Shown piece after piece: positions 8,138 to 15,999 of a stretch of 43,106 bases of DNA. Source of the stretch: Lachnospiraceae bacterium (lineage in GTDB: Bacteria; Bacillota; Clostridia; Lachnospirales; Lachnospiraceae); NCBI GenBank assembly GCA_017624495.1, contig JAGAMY010000038.1, positions 1 to 43,106 of the forward strand. The letters run 5' to 3'. Below the pieces are notes generated by a model that was not told the origin of the DNA, did not search any database, and saw only the letters and a list, made by a program, of their open reading frames with translations. Position 1 is the stretch's first letter; each line of letters starts with the position of its first letter. Both the position numbers and the translations under genes were made by a program.

Positions 8138-8394
8138 AGTCCGTAAAACAGGCAGGGGGAGTATCTCTGTGGAAGTCCGTGAAAAGAGGGTTTCTATACA
8201 TTTTCATTTATATAGCGGCAACGTTCGTTACCGAATCCGCCACGGCGTCCATGCCGTGGCGGATTCTTGCGCAAACGTCCATGTTTGCGCATAACTACGT
8301 CGCTTAGAAAATGTAAGAAACACTACTTTTCACTACCAATTCCACAGAGATACTCCCCCTGCCTGTTTTACAAATGTACGTTATGAAACCGGAC
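8116..8394 (-). repeat. Palindromic element A, intact (~280 bp, three-hairpin head)
   Basis: Ends are GTCCGGT (8116-8122) and ACCGGAC (8388-8394). A perfect 32-bp inverted repeat (8143-8174 with 8340-8371) forms the main stem; an imperfect inner helix follows (about 8180-8205 with 8307-8332). The head holds three hairpins: 8217-8232, 8233-8266 (14-bp stem) and 8268-8291 (9-bp stem). The last two have different stems but the same six-base loop, GTCCAT (ATGGAC on the minus strand). The reverse complement of element B at 25643-25925 has the same plan, so I treat the minus strand as the sense. No protein is encoded. It lies between convergent NUDIX and chemoreceptor genes. Confidence 0.85.
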
Positions 8395-8477
8395 TAGGGA
8401 GAGTAGGACACTCTACAGTTGCACACCCCCGGCTCTTTCTGCCAAATCCCAATACCTTTTAAAACCGGACGGAAACC
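8395..8477 (+). repeat. Truncated element B (right end only)
   Basis: After TAGGG and a junction, about 8404-8445 matches the right long arm of element B (25861-25901: TGTTGCACA, CGGCTCTTT, TGCCA). The tail ends ACCGGACGGAAACC as at 25919-25932. The left two thirds of B are deleted here. The tail also pairs, with one bulge, with GGTCTTTCCGTCCGGT at 8107-8122, closing the whole locus. Confidence 0.75.
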
Positions 8478-8525
8478 TAGACACAATGTTCATTTGCCGC
8501 CTGTTTCAAGTGTAGCTAAATTTAC

Positions 8526-10043
8526 TTACTCCGCAGTATCATCTTCCAACTTATACTTATCCAACTCATAAGCCAACTCCATAACATCCTTCAAAATCCG
8601 TTTACTATCCGTAGAATACTCCAGATTCTGATGACTCAAGTCATTCGCCTGCTGGGCAGAAGCCGTAACTTCTTCCGTTGTTGCAGATAAATGAAGAATA
8701 TTGTCTACAATCTGATTGTTTGCCTCAGAAAGATTCGTAATCATTTCATCGATATTTCCAATATCACTGGTTAAATTATCCACATTATGAATCATAACCG
8801 TAAAGCTGTCAGCAGCCGTACCGATAAGATTTGCCTGTTCCTCCATGGCGCTTACGGACTGGCTTACTGCGGAAGAGGCATTAGAAGCCTCAATATTGAG
8901 TTCGTCTAAAATAGCAGAAATCTGTTCCGTTTCCTGACGGGTTTTTTCTGCCAGCTGGCGGATTTCGTCTGCGACAACAGCGAAACCTCGACCGGCTTCT
9001 CCGGCTCTTGCGCTTTCAATGGAAGCATTTAATGCCAGAAGATTTGTCTGGGAGGAAATTGCAAAAATCGTATCTGCAATACCCTTTACTGCTAAAGTAC
9101 GATTTTGCAGTTTTTCCATGGCAGCAGCAACATTTGCGTTGGTATGTGCTATATCCTCAGACTGGGATTTTAAATCATTCATAATTGTAAGATTTTTCGT
9201 TGTCAGTTCTTTGGTATCATTTGCTACAGTTACCATATTTTCTGAACGCTCTAAAGTCTGCTGGATGGCAGTCTGAATGTTCTGGGTCATAATTGTCTGG
9301 GTCTGAATATTTTCGGCAGTGCTTAAAGTACTTCCGGAAATATCATCAATAGCACCACTGACCGTTTCTGTAGAACTGCTTAAATCCTCTACCATATCCA
9401 TGGCATTTCGTGTACCTTTGCGGACATTGTGGGCAATATCTAAGATTTCATTGACCATTTTCTGCTGCTCTTTTTGTTTATCCATCAGGCTAAGCAGAGT
9501 ATGCTGGTTGAAACGTGCACCTACAAAGGTAGTATAAAAAGCAACAAACAAAATAAAAGCAATAACAACAGTAGCAAAAATCTGATTTAAAATATCTTCC
9601 TGTGAAAAGTCATTTATTACACATTGATAAATGGTAACAACAATATTTGCAACAATTAGACTGCTGTTTCCAATGATGGAAAACTTTACGTCATAAAACA
9701 ATATGCAGGCAACAAATGGTATCATGGTAGCTACACGCATATAGTCACTGGAAAAATTTGCACCAAGTATCAGTGTCATGCAAAGAGCACCGATAAGGAC
9801 AATGTAGCGAATGACATTACTGTATGGATTTTTGTGGTAGCAGATAATAATTGCCAGCAGAAATGCCGCCATCAGCCCGATAGAAAAAGCTGTAAAAAAG
9901 ACTGAACGGATACCGTTGATGCAGAAGGTAATGACTATCAGTGCCAGAATGGAATAAAAAATCATGGAACCGATTTCTGCAAAGTGATTCATTTTCTTTG
10001 TTTGCTCATTTTTGTCAGCATAAATATACTTGTTTTCGTTCAT
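8526..10043 (-). CDS. Methyl-accepting chemotaxis-type receptor with multi-helix membrane sensor
   Basis: A 505-residue receptor. The first ~180 residues hold about six hydrophobic segments with very short loops, so the sensor is in the membrane rather than in a periplasmic pocket. The cytoplasmic part is a long coiled coil with the conserved hairpin tip [20 protein letters not shown] followed by [19 protein letters not shown], which binds CheA and CheW. A frame six codons longer exists, but its ATG would directly follow a TATAAT; the ATG at 10043 with GGAAGGTG upstream is preferred. No che or flagellar genes are in the window. Similar orphan receptors also signal without motility, so the output is uncertain. 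Confidence 0.85.
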   Translation of the reverse strand: MNENKYIYADKNEQTKKMNHFAEIGSMIFYSILALIVITFCINGIRSVFFTAFSIGLMAAFLLAIIICYHKNPYSNVIRYIVLIGALCMTLILGANFSSDYMRVATMIPFVACILFYDVKFSIIGNSSLIVANIVVTIYQCVINDFSQEDILNQIFATVVIAFILFVAFYTTFVGARFNQHTLLSLMDKQKEQQKMVNEILDIAHNVRKGTRNAMDMVEDLSSSTETVSGAIDDISGSTLSTAENIQTQTIMTQNIQTAIQQTLERSENMVTVANDTKELTTKNLTIMNDLKSQSEDIAHTNANVAAAMEKLQNRTLAVKGIADTIFAISSQTNLLALNASIESARAGEAGRGFAVVADEIRQLAEKTRQETEQISAILDELNIEASNASSAVSQSVSAMEEQANLIGTAADSFTVMIHNVDNLTSDIGNIDEMITNLSEANNQIVDNILHLSATTEEVTASAQQANDLSHQNLEYSTDSKRILKDVMELAYELDKYKLEDDTAE

Positions 10044-10115
10044 AAACCGCACCTTCCCCATTTTTTTTTCATTATAGCATTTTTCGACAAATTAATATAG
10101 TAAATATAGAAATTA

Positions 10116-10144
10116 TTGAAAAAAAATATTTCACATGGTAGAGT
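10116..10144 (+). promoter_or_regulatory. Predicted sigma-A promoter of the ABC-F gene
   Basis: TTGAAA, a 17-base spacer and TAGAGT, ending 31 bases before the ABC-F start. The spacing is ideal; the -10 is only 4/6. Confidence 0.4.
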
Positions 10145-10175
10145 AAAAGACAGTGAAAAAAGAAGGAGAAATACA

Positions 10176-11732
10176 ATGAGTATATTAAATGTAGAACATT
10201 TAACCCATGGATTTGGTGATCGTGCGATTTTTGAGGATGTTTCTTTTCGTTTGTTAAAGGGAGAGCATATTGGTTTAATCGGAGCAAACGGTGAAGGAAA
10301 ATCCACGTTTATGAATATTATTACCGGAAAACTGCAGCCGGATGAAGGAAAAATTGAGTGGGCGAAAAATGTCCGTATCGGTTATTTAGACCAGCATACG
10401 GCATTAGAGAAGGGAATGACGATTGGCAGTGTGCTAAAGTCTGCCTTTGATTTTTTATTTGAAATGGAAGCAACCATGAATGAAATCTGTGAAAAATTAG
10501 GTGAAGCAGATGAAAAAGAAATGGAAAGCTATATGGAAGAACTGGGCACGATTCAGGATTTGCTGACAATGCATGATTTTTATATGATTGATGCAAAGGT
10601 AGAAGAAGTGGCAAGAGCTTTGGGACTTTTAGATATCGGTCTGGACAAGGATGTTACAGATTTAAGTGGCGGACAGAGGACAAAGGTTCTTTTAGGCAAG
10701 CTTTTGCTGGAAAAACCGGATATTTTGCTGTTAGATGAGCCGACAAACTACTTAGATGTGGAGCATATAGAATGGCTGAAGCGTTACTTAAATGATTATG
10801 AAAATGCATTTATTCTTATTTCCCATGATATTCCGTTTTTAAACAGTGTAATAAACTTGATTTATCACATGGATAATCGTGAATTAAACCGCTATGTAGG
10901 GGATTATGATAAATTCATGGAAGTTTACGAAATGAAAAAAGCCCAGTTAGAGGCTGCATATAATAAGCAGCAGAAGGAAATTGCGGATTTGAAGGATTTC
11001 GTAGCAAGAAATAAGGCAAGGGTAGCCACCAGAAATATGGCAATGTCCCGTCAGAAGAAATTAGATAAAATGGAAAAAATCGAATTGGCAGCAGAGCGTC
11101 CAAAGCCGGAATTTGTCTTTAAAGAAGCAAGAACACCGGGCAGATATATTTTCCAGACAAAGGATTTGGTGATTGGCTATGACGAGCCTTTATCCTCTCC
11201 ATTGACCTTAGAAATGGAGCGTGGACAGAAAATCGTGCTGACAGGAGCAAACGGAATCGGAAAGACCACATTATTAAAGAGTATTTTAGGCTTAATAAAA
11301 CCATTAGAAGGTTCTGTGGAATTAGGAGATTATTTAAGTATAGGCTATTTTGAACAGGAAATGGATCAGAGCGTGCAGACCACCTGCATCGAAGAAATCT
11401 GGCAGGAATTTCCGGCATATTCACAGTATGAAGTCCGCAGTGCCTTGGCAAAATGTGGACTTACCACGAAGCATATTGAAAGCTTAGTGCGTGTGTTAAG
11501 CGGTGGAGAACAGGCAAAAGTACGTTTATGTAAACTTTTAAACCGTGAAACAAATATCCTGTTGTTAGACGAGCCGACAAACCATCTGGATGTAGATGCT
11601 AAGGACGAATTGAAACATGCGCTAAAAGCTTATAAAGGCAGTATTCTTATGGTATGCCATGAGCCGGAATTTTATGAAGGACTGGCAACAGATGTATGGG
11701 ACTGCACGAAATGGACAACAAGACTCTGGTAA
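10176..11732 (+). CDS. ABC-F family ribosome-associated ATPase
   Basis: A 518-residue protein with two ABC cassettes and no membrane segments. Cassette 1 has Walker A GANGEGKS (about 36-43), signature LSGGQ (about 162) and LLLDEPTNYLD. A basic helical linker rich in Lys/Arg (about 250-310) forms the P-site tRNA interaction motif region. Cassette 2 has GANGIGKT (about 358), LSGGE (about 442) and LLLDEPTNHLD. ABC-F proteins act in the ribosomal E site to rescue or regulate translation; some give antibiotic protection. The layout is closer to housekeeping YkpA/YbiT types than to known resistance proteins, but this is not decisive. A longer frame begins at 10116; the ATG at 10176 with AGAAGGAG is preferred. 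A strong terminator follows. Confidence 0.9.
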   Translation: MSILNVEHLTHGFGDRAIFEDVSFRLLKGEHIGLIGANGEGKSTFMNIITGKLQPDEGKIEWAKNVRIGYLDQHTALEKGMTIGSVLKSAFDFLFEMEATMNEICEKLGEADEKEMESYMEELGTIQDLLTMHDFYMIDAKVEEVARALGLLDIGLDKDVTDLSGGQRTKVLLGKLLLEKPDILLLDEPTNYLDVEHIEWLKRYLNDYENAFILISHDIPFLNSVINLIYHMDNRELNRYVGDYDKFMEVYEMKKAQLEAAYNKQQKEIADLKDFVARNKARVATRNMAMSRQKKLDKMEKIELAAERPKPEFVFKEARTPGRYIFQTKDLVIGYDEPLSSPLTLEMERGQKIVLTGANGIGKTTLLKSILGLIKPLEGSVELGDYLSIGYFEQEMDQSVQTTCIEEIWQEFPAYSQYEVRSALAKCGLTTKHIESLVRVLSGGEQAKVRLCKLLNRETNILLLDEPTNHLDVDAKDELKHALKAYKGSILMVCHEPEFYEGLATDVWDCTKWTTRLW

Positions 11733-11767
11733 TAATGATTTAAAATTGAATATTGAGAAGTTAGGAT

Positions 11768-11806
11768 AAAAAGCTTCGGAAAGGCAAGGACTTTCCGAAG
11801 CTTTTT
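11768..11806 (+). terminator. Intrinsic terminator of the ABC-F gene
   Basis: AAAAGCTTCGGAAAG pairs with CTTTCCGAAGCTTTT around a short loop; the run of T follows directly. The stem is perfect and about 15 bp long. Confidence 0.9.
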
Positions 11807-11841
11807 GCTATATACGCTATGCGCTACTGCCTAATTAGTAT

Positions 11842-11961
11842 ATGAAAATATATGAAAAACAAAGTAAAAAAATGAAAAAATATGTAAAATAAAGAAGATA
11901 AATGTAAAAATAACAAAATAAATGTTTACACATGAAAATAAATGAAATATAATGAAACGCA
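11842..11961. repeat. Twelve-unit 10-bp tandem array of A-tract repeats
   Basis: The motif ATGAAAA or a close variant recurs on an exact 10-base register at 11842, 11852, 11872, 11882, 11902, 11922, 11932, 11942 and 11952; the units at 11862, 11892 and 11912 are degenerate. The A-tracts repeat about once per helical turn, which should bend the DNA. The array includes the whole promoter of the following regulator gene and ends 13 bases before its start codon. Confidence 0.8.
11925..11953 (+). promoter_or_regulatory. Sigma-A promoter inside the 10-bp array
   Basis: TTTACA (11925-11930), a 17-base spacer and TATAAT (11948-11953). It lies just upstream of the AGGAGG site of the MerR-like gene. 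Because the -10 is at 11948, an in-frame ATG at 11942 cannot be the translation start. Confidence 0.8.
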
Positions 11962-11974
11962 GGAGGATGCCAAA

Positions 11975-12418
11975 ATGCTGGAACAGAAACTATACACCGT
12001 AGCAGATGTGGCAGAATTGACGGGTCTTACAAGTCGTACCATCCGCAATTATCTAAAAGACGGCACATTGCATGGCAGAAAAATTGGTGTCCAATGGCGT
12101 TTTACGGAGGCGGATATAAACCGGCTTTTTACCGAATCGGGGGCTGGTGTACAGAAAAAACAGCAGCCGGAGGACGTCATTTCTGGTTTTATGGAGAATA
12201 GAGCTCATCAGAAAAAGAAAGGGTGTCTGCTTGTGGACATTCCCTTTGAAAAGGAAGAAGAGCTGTCAAAATACATAGAGATTTTCAAAGAAATAGCTTT
12301 GAAAAACAAAGAGCGGGGGTCTTATGCATATGAAGTGTTGGAGGATTCCCGTGTTCTTCGCATGTCAGCAAGCGGAGATATTGAAATTTTGGAAGAATTA
12401 ACAGCGAGGATGAAGTAG
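11975..12418 (+). CDS. MerR/excisionase-like helix-turn-helix regulator
   Basis: A 147-residue protein. Residues 4-50 (LYTVADVAELTGLTSRTIRN, then YLKDGTLHGRKIGVQWRF) are a winged HTH of the MerR/HTH_17 excisionase type. The remainder (about 80-147) is a separate alpha/beta domain with LLVDIPFEKEEELSKYIEIF and SGDIEILEELTARM that I do not recognise; it could sense a ligand or dimerise. The start at 11975 follows AGGAGG by eight bases. It is the first gene of a compact run ending in the rRNA methyltransferase, and its promoter lies in a 10-bp tandem array that could be its own operator. Target and signal are unknown. Confidence 0.75.
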   Translation: MLEQKLYTVADVAELTGLTSRTIRNYLKDGTLHGRKIGVQWRFTEADINRLFTESGAGVQKKQQPEDVISGFMENRAHQKKKGCLLVDIPFEKEEELSKYIEIFKEIALKNKERGSYAYEVLEDSRVLRMSASGDIEILEELTARMK

Positions 12419-12420
12419 TT

Positions 12421-12888
12421 TTGCGTTACATGGGGAAAGATGCGGCTTTGTTTGTTGCAGAGCGTATTATAGATTATAATCATGAGAAACAACAGCAGGA
12501 ATATCTGCGGCAAAAGCAGTATATAGAACATAAAAAGCATATGCGGCATATGAAAAAAAGTGTATGGATGCTTACAATAGCAGTATCTTTGCTGATGACC
12601 TTATGCGGTACAATTGTTACCTTAGAAATGCAGGTACAGGAAAGAGAAGAGCGTATGTCTGCTCTGCGTGTGGAATTAGCAGAGATAAAAATGGAAAATT
12701 TAGAGGCAAAAAAGCGATTATCACAGAATACGGATTATCAATGGGTAAGAGAACAGGCGATAAAACTGGGAATGTCGGAAGTTACCGCAGAACGTGTAGT
12801 CTATTATTCCGTAAATGAGTCTGATTACATGGAGCAGCATAGTGATATTCCTGTGGAAGAAAATACAAATTCAGCATGGAGGAAATAA
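12421..12888 (+). CDS. Single-pass membrane coiled-coil protein (FtsL/DivIC-like shape)
   Basis: About 155 residues: a charged N-terminus, one membrane helix (about 47-68, WMLTIAVSLLMTLCGTIVTL), then a coiled coil (about 70-105) and an acidic tail. The shape resembles FtsL/DivIC division proteins, and the AIKLGMSEVTAERVVYYSV segment resembles the end of septum-initiator proteins. However, there is no other division gene nearby, so this stays a resemblance. It appears to start with TTG two bases after the upstream stop, with GAGGATG before it; an ATG three codons later has no clear ribosome site. The next gene starts immediately at its stop. Confidence 0.6.
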   Translation: MRYMGKDAALFVAERIIDYNHEKQQQEYLRQKQYIEHKKHMRHMKKSVWMLTIAVSLLMTLCGTIVTLEMQVQEREERMSALRVELAEIKMENLEAKKRLSQNTDYQWVREQAIKLGMSEVTAERVVYYSVNESDYMEQHSDIPVEENTNSAWRK

Positions 12889-13401
12889 ATGGAAGAGCTA
12901 TCCATTCTTACAATAAAGAAATTTAAGGATACGATAGAACGTATTTTGCATGTACCGGGAAACTACCGGGGCGGTATATTAGAAATGGCAGTTGTTGCAG
13001 ACAGCCGTTTACAGGTGGAAGAAATACAAAACATTTTACCACAATTGTTAAAAGCATTAAAACAAAAAGGGCAAATATTTCAAAATGTTCGTTTTAATTA
13101 TATTTTTTGGAAAAATCAGTCAATTGAAACAACGGTTTGTCCCATGATGCAGGCAATGTTAGAAAGTTTTTATCAACCCTATGAAAAGGAAGCGGATGAA
13201 AAGGATTTTGACCGTCTGACAGACCATTTGAAGCTTTTTCAGGCAAGGGCGAAAATTGTACTGGTTCTGACCAATGGTAAACCGGTATGGCAGGAAGAAG
13301 AGCAGTTAAAACATATGCAGCCATTTTTGGATAAAAAGTTACTGGTAATGCAGATAAAAGAAAATGCAGTTACAATGTATTACAGAGGCAGGGAAATATA
13401 A
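12889..13401 (+). CDS. Conserved-looking protein of unknown function
   Basis: A 170-residue soluble protein that I do not recognise. The second half, KIVLVLTNGKPVWQEEEQLK and then DKKLLVMQIKENAVTMYY, alternates hydrophobic strands and helices in a way that recalls a small Rossmann or von Willebrand A-like fold, but the metal-site DxSxS is absent. An in-frame GGAGG overlaps the end of the upstream gene, so translation looks coupled. The rRNA methyltransferase follows after 13 bases. Its constant neighbours are a membrane coiled-coil protein and a MerR-like regulator, so it may belong to the same process. Confidence 0.6.
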   Translation: MEELSILTIKKFKDTIERILHVPGNYRGGILEMAVVADSRLQVEEIQNILPQLLKALKQKGQIFQNVRFNYIFWKNQSIETTVCPMMQAMLESFYQPYEKEADEKDFDRLTDHLKLFQARAKIVLVLTNGKPVWQEEEQLKHMQPFLDKKLLVMQIKENAVTMYYRGREI

Positions 13402-13414
13402 AGGAGAGAAGGAA

Positions 13415-14896
13415 ATGTTGCCACAGGAATTTAAAGAGCGGATGAAAAATCTGTTAGGAGAAGAATATGAGACATTTTTTTGCAGTTATGAGCGAGCGCA
13501 GTATCAGGCACTTCGTTTAAATCCATTGAAGGCAGATACAGATACGTTTTTAACGCAGACCAAAGATTGGGAGCTGCGTAGGATTCCGTGGACACAAACA
13601 GGGTATTATTTGCCGGATGGAAATGATGATAAATCCATCCGTCCGGGCAAACATCCCTATCATGAAGCCGGCGTATATTATATTCAGGAGCCAAGTGCTA
13701 TGGCACCGGCAGAATATATCGATGCGAAGCCGGGAGAAAAAATTCTTGATTTATGTGCGGCACCGGGCGGTAAAAGTACGCAGATTGCCGGAAAAATGGC
13801 TGGGGAAGGTCTTTTACTCTGTAATGAAATCCATCCTGCAAGAGCAAAGATATTATCCGAAAATATTGAGCGTATGGGTATTCGAAATGCAATCGTAACC
13901 AATGAAACGCCACAGCATTTGTCGGAGGTTTTTGTAGAGTATTTTGATAAAATTATGGTAGATGCACCCTGCTCCGGTGAAGGTATGTTTCGGAAAAATG
14001 AAGCTGCCTGTGAGGAGTGGAGTATAGAAAATGTGTTGCTCTGTGCGAAAAGACAGGATGAAATCTTAGACTGCGCAGCAGGTATGCTTCGTCCGGGCGG
14101 AAGAATCGTATATTCTACCTGTACCTTTGCCCCGGAAGAAAATGAAGGCAGTATCAGCCGTTTTTTAAGCCGCTACCCGGAGTTTGAGATTTTGCATGTA
14201 GAAAAAGCAGAGGGGATGAGTGACGGCAAAAGTGAGTGGATAGAAAATGCTGCGGAAAAAATCGAAGATACGATTCGTCTGTTTCCACATAAATTAAAGG
14301 GTGAAGGGCATTATGTTGCCGTTTTACAAAAAAAAGCGGATGGCAGTGGAAGGGAATATGCTAAGGGCGGTGAAGAGAAATCCGTAAGCAAAGATGCATA
14401 CAAAGCATATCTTGCATTTGCAGCAGAAAATTTAAAAGAAATACCAAAAGGTGTTTATGTGACCTTTGGTGAACAGCTATATCTTGCACCGGAGCAGACA
14501 CCAAAATTAAAAGGATTAAAAGTACTTCGTCCGGGTCTGCATCTTGGTACGAATAAGAAAAATCGTTTTGAGCCTTCCCATGCATTGGCACTTGCGCTTT
14601 CGCCGCAGATGGTTGAGCATAACCTGAATTTGCCGGTTTATGGCTGTGAAAACGAAACAGATGCGTCAACAGCTATTCGTGCATACTTAAATGGGCAGAC
14701 CATTCCGGCAGAAGGAGAAAAGGGATGGTATTTAATTACTGTGGATGGTTACAGCATCGGCTGGGGCAAGCTGGTCGGAGGAATGATGAAAAATCATTAT
14801 CCGAAAGGGCTTAGGAAGAATTTATCTGCTTACCCCAAATGCCTTCCCACCACCGCAATAAATTCCTGCAAATCCTCCCCAACCCATTTATCCTGA
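13415..14896 (+). CDS. RsmF/NOL1-NOP2-Sun type rRNA m5C methyltransferase
   Basis: A 493-residue SAM-dependent RNA cytosine-C5 methyltransferase. It has the SAM-binding motif LDLCAAPGGKSTQIA (about 110), the PC motif DAPCSGEGMF with C186, and the TC motif YSTCTF with nucleophile C236. The C-terminal part (about 330-470), with HLGTNKKNRFEPSHALALAL, is the RsmF-specific region that helps bind 16S rRNA. A longer frame exists, but AAGGAG before 13415 and the family start decide the ATG. The last ~22 residues overlap, antisense, the end of the convergent LysR gene; similarity is expected to end near PKGLRKNL, so the tail may be a read-through extension. Confidence 0.9.
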   Translation: MLPQEFKERMKNLLGEEYETFFCSYERAQYQALRLNPLKADTDTFLTQTKDWELRRIPWTQTGYYLPDGNDDKSIRPGKHPYHEAGVYYIQEPSAMAPAEYIDAKPGEKILDLCAAPGGKSTQIAGKMAGEGLLLCNEIHPARAKILSENIERMGIRNAIVTNETPQHLSEVFVEYFDKIMVDAPCSGEGMFRKNEAACEEWSIENVLLCAKRQDEILDCAAGMLRPGGRIVYSTCTFAPEENEGSISRFLSRYPEFEILHVEKAEGMSDGKSEWIENAAEKIEDTIRLFPHKLKGEGHYVAVLQKKADGSGREYAKGGEEKSVSKDAYKAYLAFAAENLKEIPKGVYVTFGEQLYLAPEQTPKLKGLKVLRPGLHLGTNKKNRFEPSHALALALSPQMVEHNLNLPVYGCENETDASTAIRAYLNGQTIPAEGEKGWYLITVDGYSIGWGKLVGGMMKNHYPKGLRKNLSAYPKCLPTTAINSCKSSPTHLS

Positions 14897-15699
14897 TGCA
14901 TAAGCACCTGTGTATAAACAGGAATATCCATCTTATAATGAATTTTCTCAAACATATGATAAATAAGCTCCTTTTTCACGGCAAACTCCGGCAGAAGTCC
15001 GATGCCAATGCCGGAAAGGGAGCTTTCTTTTATGACAGAAGCAGAAGACGTTTCAAGGGCAATTTTTGGACGCACGCCTTCACTGTGAAGCTTCTGTTCA
15101 AAAAATTTCCGATAAGTACATTCCGGTGGTGGAAGTAACAGCGCATAATGAGAAAAATCCTCCGCATGTACATGGTTTTTATCTAAAAGTTCATGGGTAG
15201 AAGCTGCAAAAAGCAGAATATTTTCTTTTCGTTTCTGTAATACGGAAACGGATGAATTTTTCACCGGTACATCTAATACAATGGCAAGGTCAATTTCCCC
15301 ATTAGCTAACATTTCACAATAATCCTGACTGCCTAAAATTTTTAAGAAAATTTCAGTTTCCGGATACAGGGCAGAGTATTCCTTTAAAATATCTCCAAAG
15401 AGGTAGGTGGCAATGGATTCTGTTACGCCAATAGTTAATCTGCCAAAATTGCAGTATAAAGATTTGATTTCAGAAGAAAGTGTGAGCATTTTTTTTGCAT
15501 AGGGAACAAGGTGTTCGCCTTCGGCAGTGGGATGGACGGACTTTCCCATACGTTCAAAAAGCTGCACCGAAAGCTCTTCTTCTAAGAGCTTTATCTGTGT
15601 AGTTACACCGGATTGGGCGCAGTGTAAGCGCATAGCCGTTTTGGTGAAACTTTTTTCTTCATAGAGTGTTAAAAAGGTCTGTAAATGCTTTAAATTCAT
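14830..15699 (-). CDS. LysR-family transcriptional regulator
   Basis: A 289-residue LysR regulator. Residues 1-60 are the winged HTH (MNLKHLQTFLTLYEEKSFTK, then RLHCAQSGVTTQIKLLEEEL); the rest is the two-lobe effector domain with GRLTIGVTESIATYLF. A frame seven codons longer starts with TTG, but AAGGGA before the ATG at 15699 fits better. It is divergent from porGDAB across 300 bases, the classic LysR arrangement, so regulation of pyruvate oxidation is the leading inference. A near-palindrome ATACAAATATGTAT at 15879-15892 downstream of the por promoter is a possible binding site. Its 3' end overlaps the convergent RsmF gene by 67 bases. Confidence 0.85.
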   Translation of the reverse strand: MNLKHLQTFLTLYEEKSFTKTAMRLHCAQSGVTTQIKLLEEELSVQLFERMGKSVHPTAEGEHLVPYAKKMLTLSSEIKSLYCNFGRLTIGVTESIATYLFGDILKEYSALYPETEIFLKILGSQDYCEMLANGEIDLAIVLDVPVKNSSVSVLQKRKENILLFAASTHELLDKNHVHAEDFSHYALLLPPPECTYRKFFEQKLHSEGVRPKIALETSSASVIKESSLSGIGIGLLPEFAVKKELIYHMFEKIHYKMDIPVYTQVLMHQDKWVGEDLQEFIAVVGRHLG

Positions 15700-15790
15700 G
15701 TAAAATTCCCTTGTTATCAAAAAAAGTGATTAAAAATAGAAAAACAATCATAAAAGTGTATGGAAATTTTAGCATAAATTTTCTTAAACC

Positions 15791-15821
15791 GCAAGTTTTT
15801 CAAGTTTTTTCAGGTTTTTTT
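15791..15821. promoter_or_regulatory. Three phased T-tracts directly upstream of the por promoter
   Basis: CAAGTTTTT, CAAGTTTTTT and CAGGTTTTTTT follow one another in steps of about 10 bases and end just before the -35. This could act as a curved or UP-like activator of the por promoter. Confidence 0.5.
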
Positions 15822-15822
15822 C

Positions 15823-15851
15823 TTTACAGGTGAGAAAAATTTTCGTATACT
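15823..15851 (+). promoter_or_regulatory. Predicted sigma-A promoter of porGDAB
   Basis: TTTACA, a 17-base spacer and TATACT. Transcription from here would give a leader of about 140 bases ahead of porG. Confidence 0.7.
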
Positions 15852-15886
15852 CAAATCTGTTCACTGTTCGTGTGGGGCATACAAAT

Positions 15887-15970
15887 ATGTATCTCATACA
15901 GACACTTGCAGAGAAGCATAAAGCAAAATTTTCCAAACATCGTGTAATGGCAGTCACGGTGCAGGAGTAA
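15887..15970 (+). CDS. Possible 27-residue leader peptide ahead of porG
   Basis: In the leader, ATG at 15887 opens MYLIQTLAEKHKAKFSKHRV and six more residues before a stop 29 bases upstream of porG. The peptide is basic and has no low complexity. The ribosome site is poor (TGGGG). It may be chance; it is listed because it fills the otherwise empty leader. Confidence 0.25.
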   Translation: MYLIQTLAEKHKAKFSKHRVMAVTVQE

Positions 15971-15999
15971 AATAGAAAAATAGAACAAGGAGAATAGAC

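Noticed and set aside
8233-8291. Hairpins of element A as integron attC sites
   Set aside because: There are no core-site motifs, integron integrase or gene cassettes, and the hairpins are nested inside a longer palindrome.
8076-8294. 72-residue plus-strand frame across element A
   Set aside because: It lies inside the palindromic repeat and translates hairpin arms; no protein-like features.
11842-11961. Tandem repeats as a possible CRISPR array
   Set aside because: Units are 10 bases with no spacers, and no cas gene is present.
13617-13913. Several overlapping frames on both strands inside the RsmF-type gene
   Set aside because: They are shadows of a well-supported methyltransferase frame with conserved catalytic motifs.
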